64,000 nt of DNA from Azospirillum sp. TSO35-2. GTDB lineage: Bacteria > Pseudomonadota > Alphaproteobacteria > Azospirillales > Azospirillaceae. Below, in pieces: positions 34,872 to 45,803 of the stretch. Below the pieces are notes generated by a model. That model was not told the origin of the DNA, did no database searches, and saw nothing but the letters and a program-made list of their open reading frames with translations. The stretch spans positions 1,017,740 to 1,081,739 of the forward strand of contig NZ_LGRA01000018.1 of assembly GCF_003116095.1 (NCBI RefSeq). The letters run 5' to 3'. A program made the position numbers and the translations under genes. Every line of letters begins with the position of its first letter. Position 1 is the stretch's first letter.

Positions 34872-36320
34872 TCAGGGAAGATCGCGCGGGTCGCACAGGC
34901 GCCCGGCGATCGCCGAGGCGGCGACGAGGGCGGGGCTCATCAGATGGGTACGGGCGCCGCGGCCCTGCCGGCCCTCGAAGTTGCGGTTGGTGCTGGAGGC
35001 GCAGCGCGCGCCATCCGGAAGCACGTCGTCGTTCATGGCGAGGCACATGGAGCAGCCGGGCTGGCGCCATTCAAAGCCGGCGGCGATCAGCACGCGGTCA
35101 ATCCCCTCGGCTTCCGCCTGCCGTCGCACGGCCCCCGATCCCGGCACGATCATGCCCCGCACGCCCGGCGCCACCCGCCGTCCCTTCGCCACGCCCGCCA
35201 CCGCGCGCAAATCCTCGATGCGGGCGTTGGTGCAGGAGCCGATGAAGGCATGGTCGATGGCGATGTCCCTCACCGGCGTGCCGGGGGCCAGACCCATGTA
35301 CTCCAACGCGCGCACCATGGCGCGGCGACGGGTGGGATCGATTTCGGTGCCGGGATCGGGAACGGTGCCGTCGACGGCGACGGCCTGGTCCGGGCTGGTC
35401 CCCCAGGTCACCAGGGGCCGGACGGCCGCAGCGTCGAAGCGGACCTCGCGCAGGAAGTGGGCGTCCTCGTCGCTATGGAACCGGGCCCACAGCGCCGTCG
35501 CCCGCTCCCAATCGGCGCCGGACGGCGCCCGCGGGCGGCTTCGGACATAATCGGCGGTGATGGCGTCCGGAGCAATCAGCGCCACCCGCGCGCCGCACTC
35601 CACCGCCATGTTGCAGACGGTCATCCGGCCTTCCATGCCCAGGGCGCGGATGGCCGCCCCGGCGAACTCGACGGCGTGGCCGGCCGCCCCGTCGGCCCCA
35701 AGGGAGGCGATCACCGCCATGATCAGATCCTTGGCGCCGACCCCGTCGCCTGCAATGCCATCGAGGATCACCCGCATGGGAGCCAGCCGCCGGTGCACCA
35801 CCGTCTGCGTCGCCAGCACATGCTCCACCTCCGACGTGCCGATGCCGTAGCCGAGCGCGCCGAAGGCACCATAGGTGGTGGTGTGGCTGTCGCCGCACAG
35901 GATGGTCATTCCCGGCTGGGCGAGGCCGAGGTCGGGCACCACCACATGCTCGATGCCCTGCCGCGGGTCCATGAGATCAATCAGTTCGATCCCGAAATCG
36001 GCACAGTTGCGCCGCAGATAGCGGATCTGACCGGCGGCGCTCTCGTCTGCGACATCCTCCGTCCGCTGCGGCGCCGTCGGATTGACGTGATCGACCACGG
36101 CCAGCTGCGCCGACGGCCGCCACGGTCGGCGTCCGGCCTCGCGCAGTCCGGTGAAGGCCTGCGGGCTGGTGTATTCGTTCATGACGTGCAGATCGACGTA
36201 GAGCAGCCGCTCCTCCCCGTCCAGGGAACAGACGGTGTGCGCGTCGAGCAGCTTGTCATAGAGCGTGCGCGGCCCCTGACGGTCGGGCGCGTGTGGAAAA
36301 AGGGGCTCTGGCGATGGCAT
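34872..36320 (-). CDS. leuC: LeuC-like hydro-lyase large subunit (4Fe-4S)
   Basis: 482 residues of the aconitase/isopropylmalate isomerase large chain. The 4Fe-4S cysteines are visible as [12 protein letters not shown] and [10 protein letters not shown]. Other active-site blocks are [28 protein letters not shown] and [14 protein letters not shown]. Length is slightly above typical LeuC (about 466). The Fe-S cluster binds the hydroxyl and carboxyl of the substrate. The gene heads a minus-strand run of leuC-leuD-dctA-lysR, divergent from a dehalogenase-like hydrolase. The context suggests an organic-acid catabolic isomerase or hydratase rather than, or besides, leucine synthesis. The sequence alone does not settle the substrate. 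Confidence 0.9.
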   Translation of the reverse strand: MPSPEPLFPHAPDRQGPRTLYDKLLDAHTVCSLDGEERLLYVDLHVMNEYTSPQAFTGLREAGRRPWRPSAQLAVVDHVNPTAPQRTEDVADESAAGQIRYLRRNCADFGIELIDLMDPRQGIEHVVVPDLGLAQPGMTILCGDSHTTTYGAFGALGYGIGTSEVEHVLATQTVVHRRLAPMRVILDGIAGDGVGAKDLIMAVIASLGADGAAGHAVEFAGAAIRALGMEGRMTVCNMAVECGARVALIAPDAITADYVRSRPRAPSGADWERATALWARFHSDEDAHFLREVRFDAAAVRPLVTWGTSPDQAVAVDGTVPDPGTEIDPTRRRAMVRALEYMGLAPGTPVRDIAIDHAFIGSCTNARIEDLRAVAGVAKGRRVAPGVRGMIVPGSGAVRRQAEAEGIDRVLIAAGFEWRQPGCSMCLAMNDDVLPDGARCASSTNRNFEGRQGRGARTHLMSPALVAASAIAGRLCDPRDLP

Positions 36321-36486
36321 GGGCGGGTCCTGTCTCGGTTGGAGGCGCGGCTGAAGCGTGCCGTCATCCTATCCGCCGGACGGTGGACCGATTGAGCGGG
36401 TTTGATTGTTCAATGAAACCGTGTCGCCGCTCGGCCGGTCGCCGGGCCAGGATCGGGCATTCCAAATCGATCAGGGGGGCTCCGTC

Positions 36487-37368
36487 ATGATGTTCGAGGG
36501 TTTCGACGATTTCGAGGTGCCGACCGAGGGCGCGCACATCCGGGTCCGCCGCGGCGGCCAGGGTGCCCCGCTTCTGCTGCTTCACGGCTATCCGCAGACC
36601 GGCGCCATGTGGCACAAGGTGGCGGAGCGGCTGCGCGACCGCCACACCCTGGTGGTGGCGGATCTGCGCGGCTACGGCGGTTCCGCCAAGCCGGCGACCA
36701 CACCCGACCATGCGCCCTATTCCAAGCGCGCCATGGCCGCCGACATGGTGCAGGTTATGGCCGCGCTCGGGTACGACCGCTTTTTCATCGCTGCCCACGA
36801 CCGCGGCGCGCGGGTGGCGCACCGGCTGATGCTCGACCATCCCAGCCGGGTCGTCGCCGCCGTCCTGCTGGACATCGCGCCGACGCGGGAGATGTACACG
36901 GGCACCACCGATGCCTTCGCGCAGGCCTATTGGCACTGGTTCTTCCTGTGCCAGGCCGCCCCGCTTCCGGAGCGCATGATCGGTGGCGATCCACGATTCT
37001 ACTGGTTGAAGAAATGCGGCTCCGGCAGTGCCGGCCTCTCACCCTTCACCCCGGAGGCGCTGGCGGAATATCTCGCCGCCTGGACCCCGGGGACCATCCA
37101 CGCCTCCTGCGAGGATTACCGGGCCGCGGCGACCATCGACCTGCGCCATGACGAGGAGGACGGCGGCGCCAGGGTGGAATGCCCGCTCCGTGTGCTGTGG
37201 GGCGAGCATGGGGTGATCGAGCGATGCTTCGATGCGCTGGCTGAATGGCGCAAACGCGCCGTGAACGTCTCAGGCCGCAGCCTGCCCGGCGGCCATTACC
37301 TTGCCGAGGAGTTGCCGGACCTCGTTGCCGAAGAGATCCTGCGCTTCCTCACCGACAAGGGAGACTGA
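36487..37368 (+). CDS. Alpha/beta hydrolase of the fluoroacetate/haloacetate dehalogenase type
   Basis: 293 residues. All hallmark residues of fluoroacetate dehalogenases are present: nucleophile Asp and the two carboxylate-clamping Arg in HDRGARVAHR, the fluoride-cradle His-Trp in YWHWFFL, a Tyr in EDYRAAATID, and the catalytic His in PGGHYLAEE. The oxyanion region is LLLHGYPQTGAMWHKVA. It would hydrolyse a small 2-haloacid to a 2-hydroxyacid. Many family members act on other substrates, so the activity is a strong suggestion only. I chose ATG 36487, with a G-rich ribosome site. It is divergent from leuC with about 165 bp between. Confidence 0.82.
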   Translation: MMFEGFDDFEVPTEGAHIRVRRGGQGAPLLLLHGYPQTGAMWHKVAERLRDRHTLVVADLRGYGGSAKPATTPDHAPYSKRAMAADMVQVMAALGYDRFFIAAHDRGARVAHRLMLDHPSRVVAAVLLDIAPTREMYTGTTDAFAQAYWHWFFLCQAAPLPERMIGGDPRFYWLKKCGSGSAGLSPFTPEALAEYLAAWTPGTIHASCEDYRAAATIDLRHDEEDGGARVECPLRVLWGEHGVIERCFDALAEWRKRAVNVSGRSLPGGHYLAEELPDLVAEEILRFLTDKGD

Positions 37369-37769
37369 CCCTCTGCAGTAGGAGACATCGTGCACCGGTG
37401 GGGCCAACGAGTTGACTGCGCCGGCTCTCCTCGCGTCTGGAGCCATCGTTGCGACCGCAACGCGGCAGTCCGAAGGAGTGGCGCGAACGATTTCGGGCGC
37501 AGGCAAACGGTTTGCCCAGGTGGTGCGCCCATGACGGGATAGCAGGCGAAGGGACTGGACGCCGGACCACGAGGAAGATGCGACCGAGCCGATCCGGATC
37601 GAGGCGATGGTATTTCCAGACCGGGAATTTAGAGAGTTTTGTCGTCCGGTTCCAGCGAGTGCGGTTTATGGGTGCTCTCGTAAGGTTTTATGGTTCCATC
37701 CAGAGGAGTTCCCCCGGTGCCGCCTCACGGCCCTTTTCGCGACAGCGGCCGGGCAGCAGGGCCGCTTCG
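37369..37769. other. 400-bp gap without a recognised gene
   Basis: Several short frames are open on both strands. One on the plus strand (about 37580-37795) encodes a protein-like stretch (EAMVFPDREFREFCRPV), but it has no recognisable family and no clear start or ribosome site. It is probably a remnant. No terminator with a T-run was seen after the hydrolase gene. Confidence 0.4.
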
Positions 37770-37958
37770 TCAAGGTGCGGCGTCAAGCTCGATGACCAAT
37801 AGGTCTTCATCGATGTGCAAGAATGAGTTCACTTCAAGGGTGCCACGAGCAATGGCCTCATTGATCATCACCTGAGCTTCAGCAAGCGTGATGGGTTCCC
37901 CCTCATAGAACAGCCGGCCGTCGGTGTACCGAATGACATGGTAGGTAGCCGTGGTCAT
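37770..37958 (-). CDS. Small hypothetical protein (62 aa)
   Basis: 62 residues with a good coding feel: TYHVIRYTDGRLFYEGEPI, then a helix TLAEAQVMINEAIARG, then a beta strand and an acidic end (LHIDEDLLVIELDAAP). The ribosome site GGAG lies 9 bases before ATG 37958. It is soluble, with no signal peptide, and I do not recognise the family. The alternation of strands and one helix resembles small alpha/beta folds seen in plasmid and phage proteins. It is a lone gene on the minus strand upstream of the kdp control region. Confidence 0.5.
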   Translation of the reverse strand: MTTATYHVIRYTDGRLFYEGEPITLAEAQVMINEAIARGTLEVNSFLHIDEDLLVIELDAAP

Positions 37959-38089
37959 GCCGCTGTACTCCGTTAACTAACTTCCTACTCCCATTAACGC
38001 TGGCGCCGACATTTCCGCTCAGGGACCCTCTATCCTGGGCCGTTTCGCCCGGACGGTATCAGGGGGAGGTGAAGGCTCCTCCTGTTCGC

Positions 38090-38119
38090 GACACTCTGAT
38101 CCACCTGGATCAGAGTGTC
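38090..38119. repeat. Perfect 13-bp inverted repeat with a 4-base loop
   Basis: GACACTCTGATCC (38090-38102) and GGATCAGAGTGTC (38107-38119) are exact reverse complements around ACCT. It is about 180 bp before the first kdp micro-ORF. It may be an operator, a terminator-like hairpin, or the abutted ends of a lost mobile element. No T-run follows on either strand. Confidence 0.55.
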
Positions 38120-38175
38120 CGCTTTGCCACCCTTTGACGGACAGGCACAAAGCTCGGCTGGACTGTAAGCATGGC

Positions 38176-38200
38176 TCGGTGATGCCGAACACATCACCGA
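38176..38200. repeat. Second dyad in the kdp upstream region
   Basis: TCGGTGATG (38176-38184) is a perfect inverse of CATCACCGA (38192-38200) with a 7-base spacer. Together with the palindrome at 38090 and the direct repeats at 38215 it makes this 180-bp stretch unusually rich in repeat structure. Confidence 0.45.
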
Positions 38201-38214
38201 CGCTTTTACAGGTT

Positions 38215-38266
38215 CTTTATGCGGAGCGCGCAAATCCATATCGACCCTTTATGCAGCCACGCGCAA
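38215..38266 (+). promoter_or_regulatory. Tandem near-identical repeats, candidate KdpE operator
   Basis: CTTTATGCGGAGCGCGCAA (38215-38233) is followed by CTTTATGCAGCCACGCGCAA (38247-38266). The copies start 32 bp apart, about three helical turns, a spacing that suits OmpR-family dimers binding one face of DNA. They end 36 bp before the first micro-ORF of the kdp operon. KdpE sites in E. coli are also T-rich direct elements, but the sequence itself is different, so assignment to KdpE is inference. Confidence 0.45.
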
Positions 38267-38302
38267 TTGAAGAGGCCTGGGAAACAACCAAGGGCCGTTC
38301 GC

Positions 38303-38386
38303 ATGCTCGACCTTCTGTTCATCGCCGTGACGCTCGCCTTTTTCGGGCTGAACGCCGCCGCGATCCGCGCCTGCGACCGGATGTGA
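38303..38386 (+). CDS. 27-residue membrane micro-protein leading the kdp operon
   Basis: The product is MLDLLFIAVTLAFFGLN followed by AAAIRACDRM, one probable membrane helix with a short basic end. Similar 'hydrophobic helix plus C-[D/E]-R-[L/M]' micro-proteins are found ahead of kdpF in several proteobacteria as far as I recall. No function is known. It lies 19 bp before kdpF and directly after the tandem repeats at 38215. Too short for most gene callers. No strong Shine-Dalgarno is seen. Confidence 0.55.
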   Translation: MLDLLFIAVTLAFFGLNAAAIRACDRM

Positions 38387-38405
38387 TCCGGGAAGGCGCC
38401 GCATC

Positions 38406-38495
38406 ATGACCGTCGAACTCATCCTGGGTGGGCTGGTGGCCGTGGGGCTTCTCGGCTACCTCGCCTATGCCCTGATCCATCCCGAGCGTTTTTGA
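38406..38495 (+). CDS. kdpF: K+-transporting ATPase subunit KdpF
   Basis: 29 residues forming a single membrane helix: MTVELILGGLVAVGLLGYL then AYALIHPERF. The closing Tyr-x-x-L-x-x-P-E-[R/K]-F is the KdpF signature. KdpF stabilises the KdpABC complex in the inner membrane. It is 12 bp before kdpA. Confidence 0.9.
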   Translation: MTVELILGGLVAVGLLGYLAYALIHPERF

Positions 38496-38507
38496 GGAGG
38501 CCGCCCC

Positions 38508-40217
38508 ATGGACGCCGCGGGCATCCTTCAAATCACCCTCTATTGCGCCGTCATCGTCGCCCTCACACCGCTGATCGGCGGCATGATGGCCCGCATCTTC
38601 AGCGGCGAGCGCGTTTTGCTGACCCGGCTCCTTGGGCCGGTGGAACGCGGTGTCTACCGCCTGTGCGGGGTCAGCCCCGACCAGGAGCAGCATTGGACGC
38701 GCTACGCCGCCGCCATGCTCGCGGTCAACCTGCTGGGCGTGCTGCTGTTGTACGGGCTGTTGCGCCTTCAGGGCGTGCTGCCGCTGAACCCGGCCCATAT
38801 GGCGGCCGTGGCGCCGGACCTCGCCTTCAACACGGCGGTCAGCTTCGTCACCAACACCAACTGGCAGGCCTATGGCGGCGAGAGCACGCTGAGCTATCTG
38901 ACCCAGATGGCCGGGCTGACCGTGCAGAACTTCGTCTCCGCCGCGACCGGTATCGCCGTGGCGGTGGCGCTGATCCGCGCCTTCGCCCGACGTTCGGCGC
39001 GGACGCTCGGCAATTTCTACGTCGATGTGACTCGCGCCACGCTCTATGTCCTGCTGCCGATCTGCGTGCTCGGCGCGCTGGTCCTGGTCTGGCAGGGGGT
39101 GCCGCAGAATCTCGGTGCCTACACCGAGGCCACGACCCTGGAGGGAAGCCGCCAGATCATCGCGCAAGGCCCGGTCGCCTCGCAGATGATGATCAAGCAT
39201 CTCGGCACCAACGGCGGCGGATTCTTTAGCCAGAACGCCGCCCATCCCTTCGAAAATCCGACGCCGCTCACCAACATGATCCACATGGTGGCGATCTTCG
39301 CCATCGGCGCCGGCCTGACCTTCACCTTCGGCCGCATGGTCGGCGACACCCGGCAGGGTTGGGCCATCCTGGCCGCCATGGGCGTGCTGTTCGTCGCCGG
39401 CGTCCTCATCGCCTATGGGGCGGAGGCGCAGACCAACCCGACCTTCGCGGCGCTGGGTCTCGATCCGGCGCTCGGCAACATGGAGGGCAAGGAGGTCCGT
39501 TTCGGCGTCGCCGTCTCCACGCTGTTCGCCGTCGTCACCACCGCCGCGTCCTGCGGCGCGGTCATCGCCATGCATGACAGCCTGATGCCGTTGGCCGGCA
39601 TGATACCGCTGGTCAACATGATGCTGGGCGAGATCATCGTCGGCGGCGTCGGGGCCGGATTGTACGGCATGCTGCTGTTCGTCGTGCTCGCCGTGTTCAT
39701 CGCCGGGCTGATGGTGGGGCGCACGCCCGAATATCTCGGCAAGAAGATCGAGGCGCGGGAGATCAAGCTCGCCGTCCTCGCCATTCTGGTGCTGCCGGTC
39801 GGCATCCTCGGGCTGGGGGCGCTGTCCACGGTGCTGCCGGCGGGCCTTGCCTCGGTGCAGAGCGGCGGGCCGCACGGGCTGTCTCAGATCCTCTACGCCT
39901 ACAGCTCGGCCACGGCCAACAACGGGTCGGCCTTCGCCGGCTTCGGGGCGAACACGCTGTACCAGAACACCATGCTGGGCCTGGCCATGCTGATCGGGCG
40001 TTTCCTGATCATCGTGCCGGTGCTCGCCATCGCCGGGGCGGTGGCCGCCAAGAAGACCGTTCCGGCCTCGACCGGGACCTTTCCGACCCATGGCGGCCTG
40101 TTCGTCGGGCTGCTGGTCGGCGTCATCCTGATCGTCGGCGGCCTGACCTTCTTCCCGGCCCTGGCCCTCGGTCCGATCGCCGAACAGTTGCTGCTCGGCA
40201 GCGGAACGCTGTTCTGA
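38508..40217 (+). CDS. kdpA: K+-transporting ATPase, potassium-channel subunit KdpA
   Basis: 569 residues and about ten membrane helices. The selectivity-filter-like repeats typical of the SKT superfamily are visible ([18 protein letters not shown] in repeat 1, [19 protein letters not shown] in repeat 2, [14 protein letters not shown] in repeat 4). KdpA binds and conducts K+ while KdpB hydrolyses ATP. TTGAGGAGG precedes the start. Length equals that of usual KdpA. Confidence 0.97.
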   Translation: MDAAGILQITLYCAVIVALTPLIGGMMARIFSGERVLLTRLLGPVERGVYRLCGVSPDQEQHWTRYAAAMLAVNLLGVLLLYGLLRLQGVLPLNPAHMAAVAPDLAFNTAVSFVTNTNWQAYGGESTLSYLTQMAGLTVQNFVSAATGIAVAVALIRAFARRSARTLGNFYVDVTRATLYVLLPICVLGALVLVWQGVPQNLGAYTEATTLEGSRQIIAQGPVASQMMIKHLGTNGGGFFSQNAAHPFENPTPLTNMIHMVAIFAIGAGLTFTFGRMVGDTRQGWAILAAMGVLFVAGVLIAYGAEAQTNPTFAALGLDPALGNMEGKEVRFGVAVSTLFAVVTTAASCGAVIAMHDSLMPLAGMIPLVNMMLGEIIVGGVGAGLYGMLLFVVLAVFIAGLMVGRTPEYLGKKIEAREIKLAVLAILVLPVGILGLGALSTVLPAGLASVQSGGPHGLSQILYAYSSATANNGSAFAGFGANTLYQNTMLGLAMLIGRFLIIVPVLAIAGAVAAKKTVPASTGTFPTHGGLFVGLLVGVILIVGGLTFFPALALGPIAEQLLLGSGTLF

Positions 40218-40230
40218 CGGAGGTCATCCC

Positions 40231-40350
40231 ATGCCGTCCCTGAAGACATCCATCCGCACTCTGCCCTGGTCGGAACCATTCTTCCGCATCGGCCTGTCGG
40301 TGGCGGGGGTTTGGCTCGTGTCGCTGGCCGCCTGCGCGGTCCTTTTCTGA
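40231..40350 (+). CDS. 39-residue membrane micro-protein between kdpA and kdpB
   Basis: A short gene with its own ribosome site (GGAGG, 7-8 bases before ATG 40231) lies 13 bp after kdpA and 8 bp before kdpB. The product is a basic N-terminus ([13 protein letters not shown]), then one hydrophobic helix ([22 protein letters not shown]) running to the end. Canonical kdp operons run kdpA-kdpB directly, so this is an extra gene. It may be a second KdpF-like stabilising peptide, but there is no sequence match to KdpF. Confidence 0.6.
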   Translation: MPSLKTSIRTLPWSEPFFRIGLSVAGVWLVSLAACAVLF

Positions 40351-40358
40351 GGTTCGTC

Positions 40359-42443
<2,085 letters not shown>

Positions 42444-42458
42444 CACCGGGAGATGTCC

Positions 42459-43040
42459 ATGCTCAAGGAACTGCGTCCGGCCCTGATGCTCCTGGTCGTC
42501 ATGACCGTGCTGACGGGCCTCGTCTATCCGCTGGCGGTCACCGGCGTCGCCCAACTCGTCTTCCCCTGGCAGTCCGCCGGCAGCCTGGTCGAGCGTGACG
42601 GCCGGGTCATCGGCTCGGCCCTGATTGCGCAGAACTTCACCAGTCGGGGCTATTTCCATCCGCGGCCCTCGGCGGCGGGAGCGGAGGGCTATGATGCGGC
42701 GTCTTCCGGCGCGTCGAATCTCGGCCCGACGTCGAAGCAGCTGGCGGACGTTGTGGCTGCGCGGGTCGCGGCGCTCCGGGCCGAGAACCCCGACGTCCAA
42801 GGGCCGATTCCCGCCGATCTGGTGACGGCGTCGGGCGGCGGTCTGGACCCCCATCTGTCCCCTGCGGCCGCCGCGTATCAGGTGCCGCGTGTCGCCAAGG
42901 CGCGCGGCCTGTCCGAGGACGCCGTCCGCGATCTGGTCGCGGCCCACACCGAGGGCCGGCAATGGGGCATCTTCGGCGAAGCGCGGGTGAATGTGCTGGC
43001 GCTCAACATGGCGCTCGACGCGCGGGCGGCGATGAAGTAG
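42459..43040 (+). CDS. kdpC: K+-transporting ATPase subunit KdpC
   Basis: 193 residues. One N-terminal membrane helix (LMLLVVMTVLTGLVYPLAVTG) precedes a periplasmic domain with the KdpC hallmarks GSALIAQNFTSRGYFHPRPSA, SGASNLGPTSKQL, PADLVTASGGGLDPHLSP and the C-terminal WGIFGEARVNVLALN. KdpC stabilises the complex and influences ATP affinity. ATG 42459 lies 6 bases after GGGAG. The ATG at 42453 abuts it. Confidence 0.96.
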   Translation: MLKELRPALMLLVVMTVLTGLVYPLAVTGVAQLVFPWQSAGSLVERDGRVIGSALIAQNFTSRGYFHPRPSAAGAEGYDAASSGASNLGPTSKQLADVVAARVAALRAENPDVQGPIPADLVTASGGGLDPHLSPAAAAYQVPRVAKARGLSEDAVRDLVAAHTEGRQWGIFGEARVNVLALNMALDARAAMK

Positions 43041-43070
43041 AGCGCGAGAAATCCTTGTGGGTGAAGGGCC

Positions 43071-45803
43071 ATGGCCGAGAACGACACCAACGACCGCCCG
43101 TCCCCCGAGGCGCTGCTGGAGGAGGCGAACCGCGAACGGCGCGGGCGCCTCACCATCTTTCTCGGTGCCGCCCCCGGCGTCGGCAAAACCTACGCCATGC
43201 TGGAGGACGCCCAGGCCCGGCGGCGCGAGGGGGTCGAGGTGGTCGTCGGCATCGTCGAGACGCATGGCCGCAAGGACACCGAAACCCAATTGGAGGGGTT
43301 GGAGATCCTGCCCCGCCGCCGGATCGTCCACCGTGGCCGCGCGTTCCACGAGATGGATCTCGACGCCATCCTGGCGCGCCGTCCCCGGCTGGTTCTGGTG
43401 GACGAGCTGGCACACACCAACATTCCCGGCAGCCGCCACGTCAAACGCTGGCAGGATGTCGAGGAAATCCGCGACGCCGGCATCGACGTCTGCTCCACCC
43501 TCAACGTCCAGCATCTGGAAAGCCTGAACGACGTCGTCGAGCGGATCACCGGGGTGAGGGTGCGCGAGACCCTGCCCGACGGCGTGCTTCAGAAAGCCGA
43601 CGAGATCGCCCTGATCGACCTGCCGCCGCAGGAGCTGATCAAGCGCCTGCGCGAAGGCAAGGTCTATGTGCCCGACCAGGCCCGGCGTGCGGTGGACCAT
43701 TTCTTCTCCACCGGCACCCTGACGGCGCTGCGCGAGATGGCGCTGCGTCAGGCGGCGGAGCGGGTGGACGCGCAGATGCTGCGCTACATGCGCGCCCACG
43801 CGATTTCCGGCCCCTGGCCGACGCGCGAGCGCATCCTGGTCTGCATCGGCGACGGCCCGCAGGCCATGCGTCTGGTGCGCACGACCAAACGCGCGGCGGA
43901 GCGGCGCGATGTCCCCTGGGTGGTCCTGTATGTCGAGACGCACCGTCACCAATCCTTGGCCGAAGAGGACAAGGACAGCATCGCGCAGGCCCTGCGGCTG
44001 GCCGAACAGCTTGGCGGCGAGACGGCGGTGGTCCAGGCTGAACGCGTCGCCGAGGAAATCCTGGCCTTCGCCCGCGCCCGCAACGTCAGCCAGATCATCG
44101 TCGGGCGGGCGCACCCGAAGCGTTGGTTCCGCGCGCTGCATTCCTCGGTGACCGCCGACCTGCTGGCGCGGAACGAGGATTTCGACACGCTGGTGGTGGC
44201 CGGCGAGGACGAGCGCCCGCCACGCGGCCTGGACACCAGACCGATCCCCGCCGCCGTCGATGGGCTGGCCTACGCGATGGCGACGCTGACCGTGGCCGCC
44301 GCCACCGCCCTCGGCCTCGTCATGGACATCTGGCTGCCGCTGCCCAACATCTCGGTCGCCTATCTGGTCGGCGTTCTGCTGGTCGCCATCCGGCATGGGC
44401 TGGCGCCGTCGATCTACGCGTCGGTCCTCAGCTTTCTGACCTTCAACTTCCTGTTCACCGAGCCGAAATACACCTTCGCCATCTCCGATGTGCAGAACAT
44501 CCTGACGGTGTTCTTCTTCCTGGTGGCGGCGGTCATCACCTCCAATCTCGCGGCCCGCGTCCGCTCGCAGGTCGAGGCGACGCGGCTCGGCGCCCGGCGC
44601 ACCGCCAACCTCTACGACTTCAACCGCCGCATCTCGGCGGCGGTCGGGTTGGACGACGTGCTGTGGGCCGTGGTCCATCACGTCGCCTCCACCATGAACG
44701 GCCGCTCGCTCGTCCTGCTGCCGCGCGACGGCCGGCTGGAGGTGGTGGCCGGCTACCCGCCCGAGGACACACTCGACGAAAAATCGATGGCCGCCGCGCG
44801 CTGGTCCTGGGGGAACGGAAAGCCGGCCGGTCGGGGATCGACGACGCTGCCCGCCGCCGACTGGCTGTTCCTGCCGTTGAGGACCGGGCGCAACGCGGCT
44901 GGCGCCTTGCCGATGGGCATTCTGGGCGTCCAGCTTCAGGACGGCCAAGCCCTGCTGTCGCCCGAGCAGGGACGGCTGCTCGACACGCTGGCCGATCAGG
45001 CGGCGGTCGCCATCGAACGCACGGCTCTGGTCGCTGACATCGAGGCTGCGCGCGTCGCCGCCGAGACCGAGCGGCTGCGTGCGGCGCTGCTGTCCTCCCT
45101 GTCGCACGACCTGCGCACGCCGCTGGTTTCCATCCTGGGCGCCGCGTCGAGCCTGCACAGCTACGGTGACACCCTGAAGCCGGCCGAGCGTCAGGACCTT
45201 GCGCAGACCATCCAGGAGGAGGCCGAGCGGCTGAACCGCTTCGTGCAGAACCTGCTGGACATGACGCGGATCGGCTCGGGCACCCTGAGGCCGCGCAGTG
45301 ACTGGGTCGACCTCGCCGACATCGTCGGGGCGGCGCTGGGCCGGGCGCGCCGCATGCTGGGCGACCGTCCGGTGTCGGTGGATCTGGAGGCGGGGCTGCC
45401 GCTGCTTCGGCTCGACCCGGTTCTGATCGAACAGGTGTTCTTCAACCTGATCGACAACGTCTGCAAACACTCGCCCGAGGGCCGGCCGGTCACCATCCGG
45501 GCGCGCCGCCGGGACGACACGGTTCTGGTCGAGGTGTGCGACCAGGGGCCGGGCATCCCGGAGGCCGACCGCGAGCGCATCTTCGACATGTTCTACCGCG
45601 TCGAGGCCGGCGACGCCCAAGCGGCCGGCACCGGCCTTGGCCTCGCCATCTGCCGTGGTATCGTGGCGGCGCATGGCGGCACCATCACGGCGGGAGCCGG
45701 GCATGACGGAACCGGAACCTGCATCACCGTGACCTTGCCGGTTCCGGCCGAACCGGAAATCGGGGGATTGGACCAGGATCGCGGCTTGCAAGCAGAGGGA
45801 TGA
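43071..45803 (+). CDS. kdpD: Osmosensitive K+ sensor histidine kinase KdpD
   Basis: 910 residues with full KdpD architecture. The N-terminal KdpD domain has a Walker-A-like site (FLGAAPGVGKTYAMLEDA) and LVDELAHTN. A USP-like domain follows (about 255-380), then four clustered membrane helices (about 400-500, including VAYLVGVLLVAIRHGLAPSIY), a GAF domain, the dimerisation helix SLSHDLRTPLVSILGAASSL, and the ATPase core ([32 protein letters not shown]). It senses low K+ or turgor and phosphorylates KdpE. It starts 30 bp after kdpC and directly abuts kdpE. Confidence 0.97.
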   Translation: MAENDTNDRPSPEALLEEANRERRGRLTIFLGAAPGVGKTYAMLEDAQARRREGVEVVVGIVETHGRKDTETQLEGLEILPRRRIVHRGRAFHEMDLDAILARRPRLVLVDELAHTNIPGSRHVKRWQDVEEIRDAGIDVCSTLNVQHLESLNDVVERITGVRVRETLPDGVLQKADEIALIDLPPQELIKRLREGKVYVPDQARRAVDHFFSTGTLTALREMALRQAAERVDAQMLRYMRAHAISGPWPTRERILVCIGDGPQAMRLVRTTKRAAERRDVPWVVLYVETHRHQSLAEEDKDSIAQALRLAEQLGGETAVVQAERVAEEILAFARARNVSQIIVGRAHPKRWFRALHSSVTADLLARNEDFDTLVVAGEDERPPRGLDTRPIPAAVDGLAYAMATLTVAAATALGLVMDIWLPLPNISVAYLVGVLLVAIRHGLAPSIYASVLSFLTFNFLFTEPKYTFAISDVQNILTVFFFLVAAVITSNLAARVRSQVEATRLGARRTANLYDFNRRISAAVGLDDVLWAVVHHVASTMNGRSLVLLPRDGRLEVVAGYPPEDTLDEKSMAAARWSWGNGKPAGRGSTTLPAADWLFLPLRTGRNAAGALPMGILGVQLQDGQALLSPEQGRLLDTLADQAAVAIERTALVADIEAARVAAETERLRAALLSSLSHDLRTPLVSILGAASSLHSYGDTLKPAERQDLAQTIQEEAERLNRFVQNLLDMTRIGSGTLRPRSDWVDLADIVGAALGRARRMLGDRPVSVDLEAGLPLLRLDPVLIEQVFFNLIDNVCKHSPEGRPVTIRARRRDDTVLVEVCDQGPGIPEADRERIFDMFYRVEAGDAQAAGTGLGLAICRGIVAAHGGTITAGAGHDGTGTCITVTLPVPAEPEIGGLDQDRGLQAEG

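Noticed and set aside
37449-37802. A 117-codon plus-strand frame before the 62-aa gene
   Set aside because: Basic low-complexity product and no ribosome site. A more protein-like frame exists in another register, also without a start, so this was reported only as an unresolved gap.
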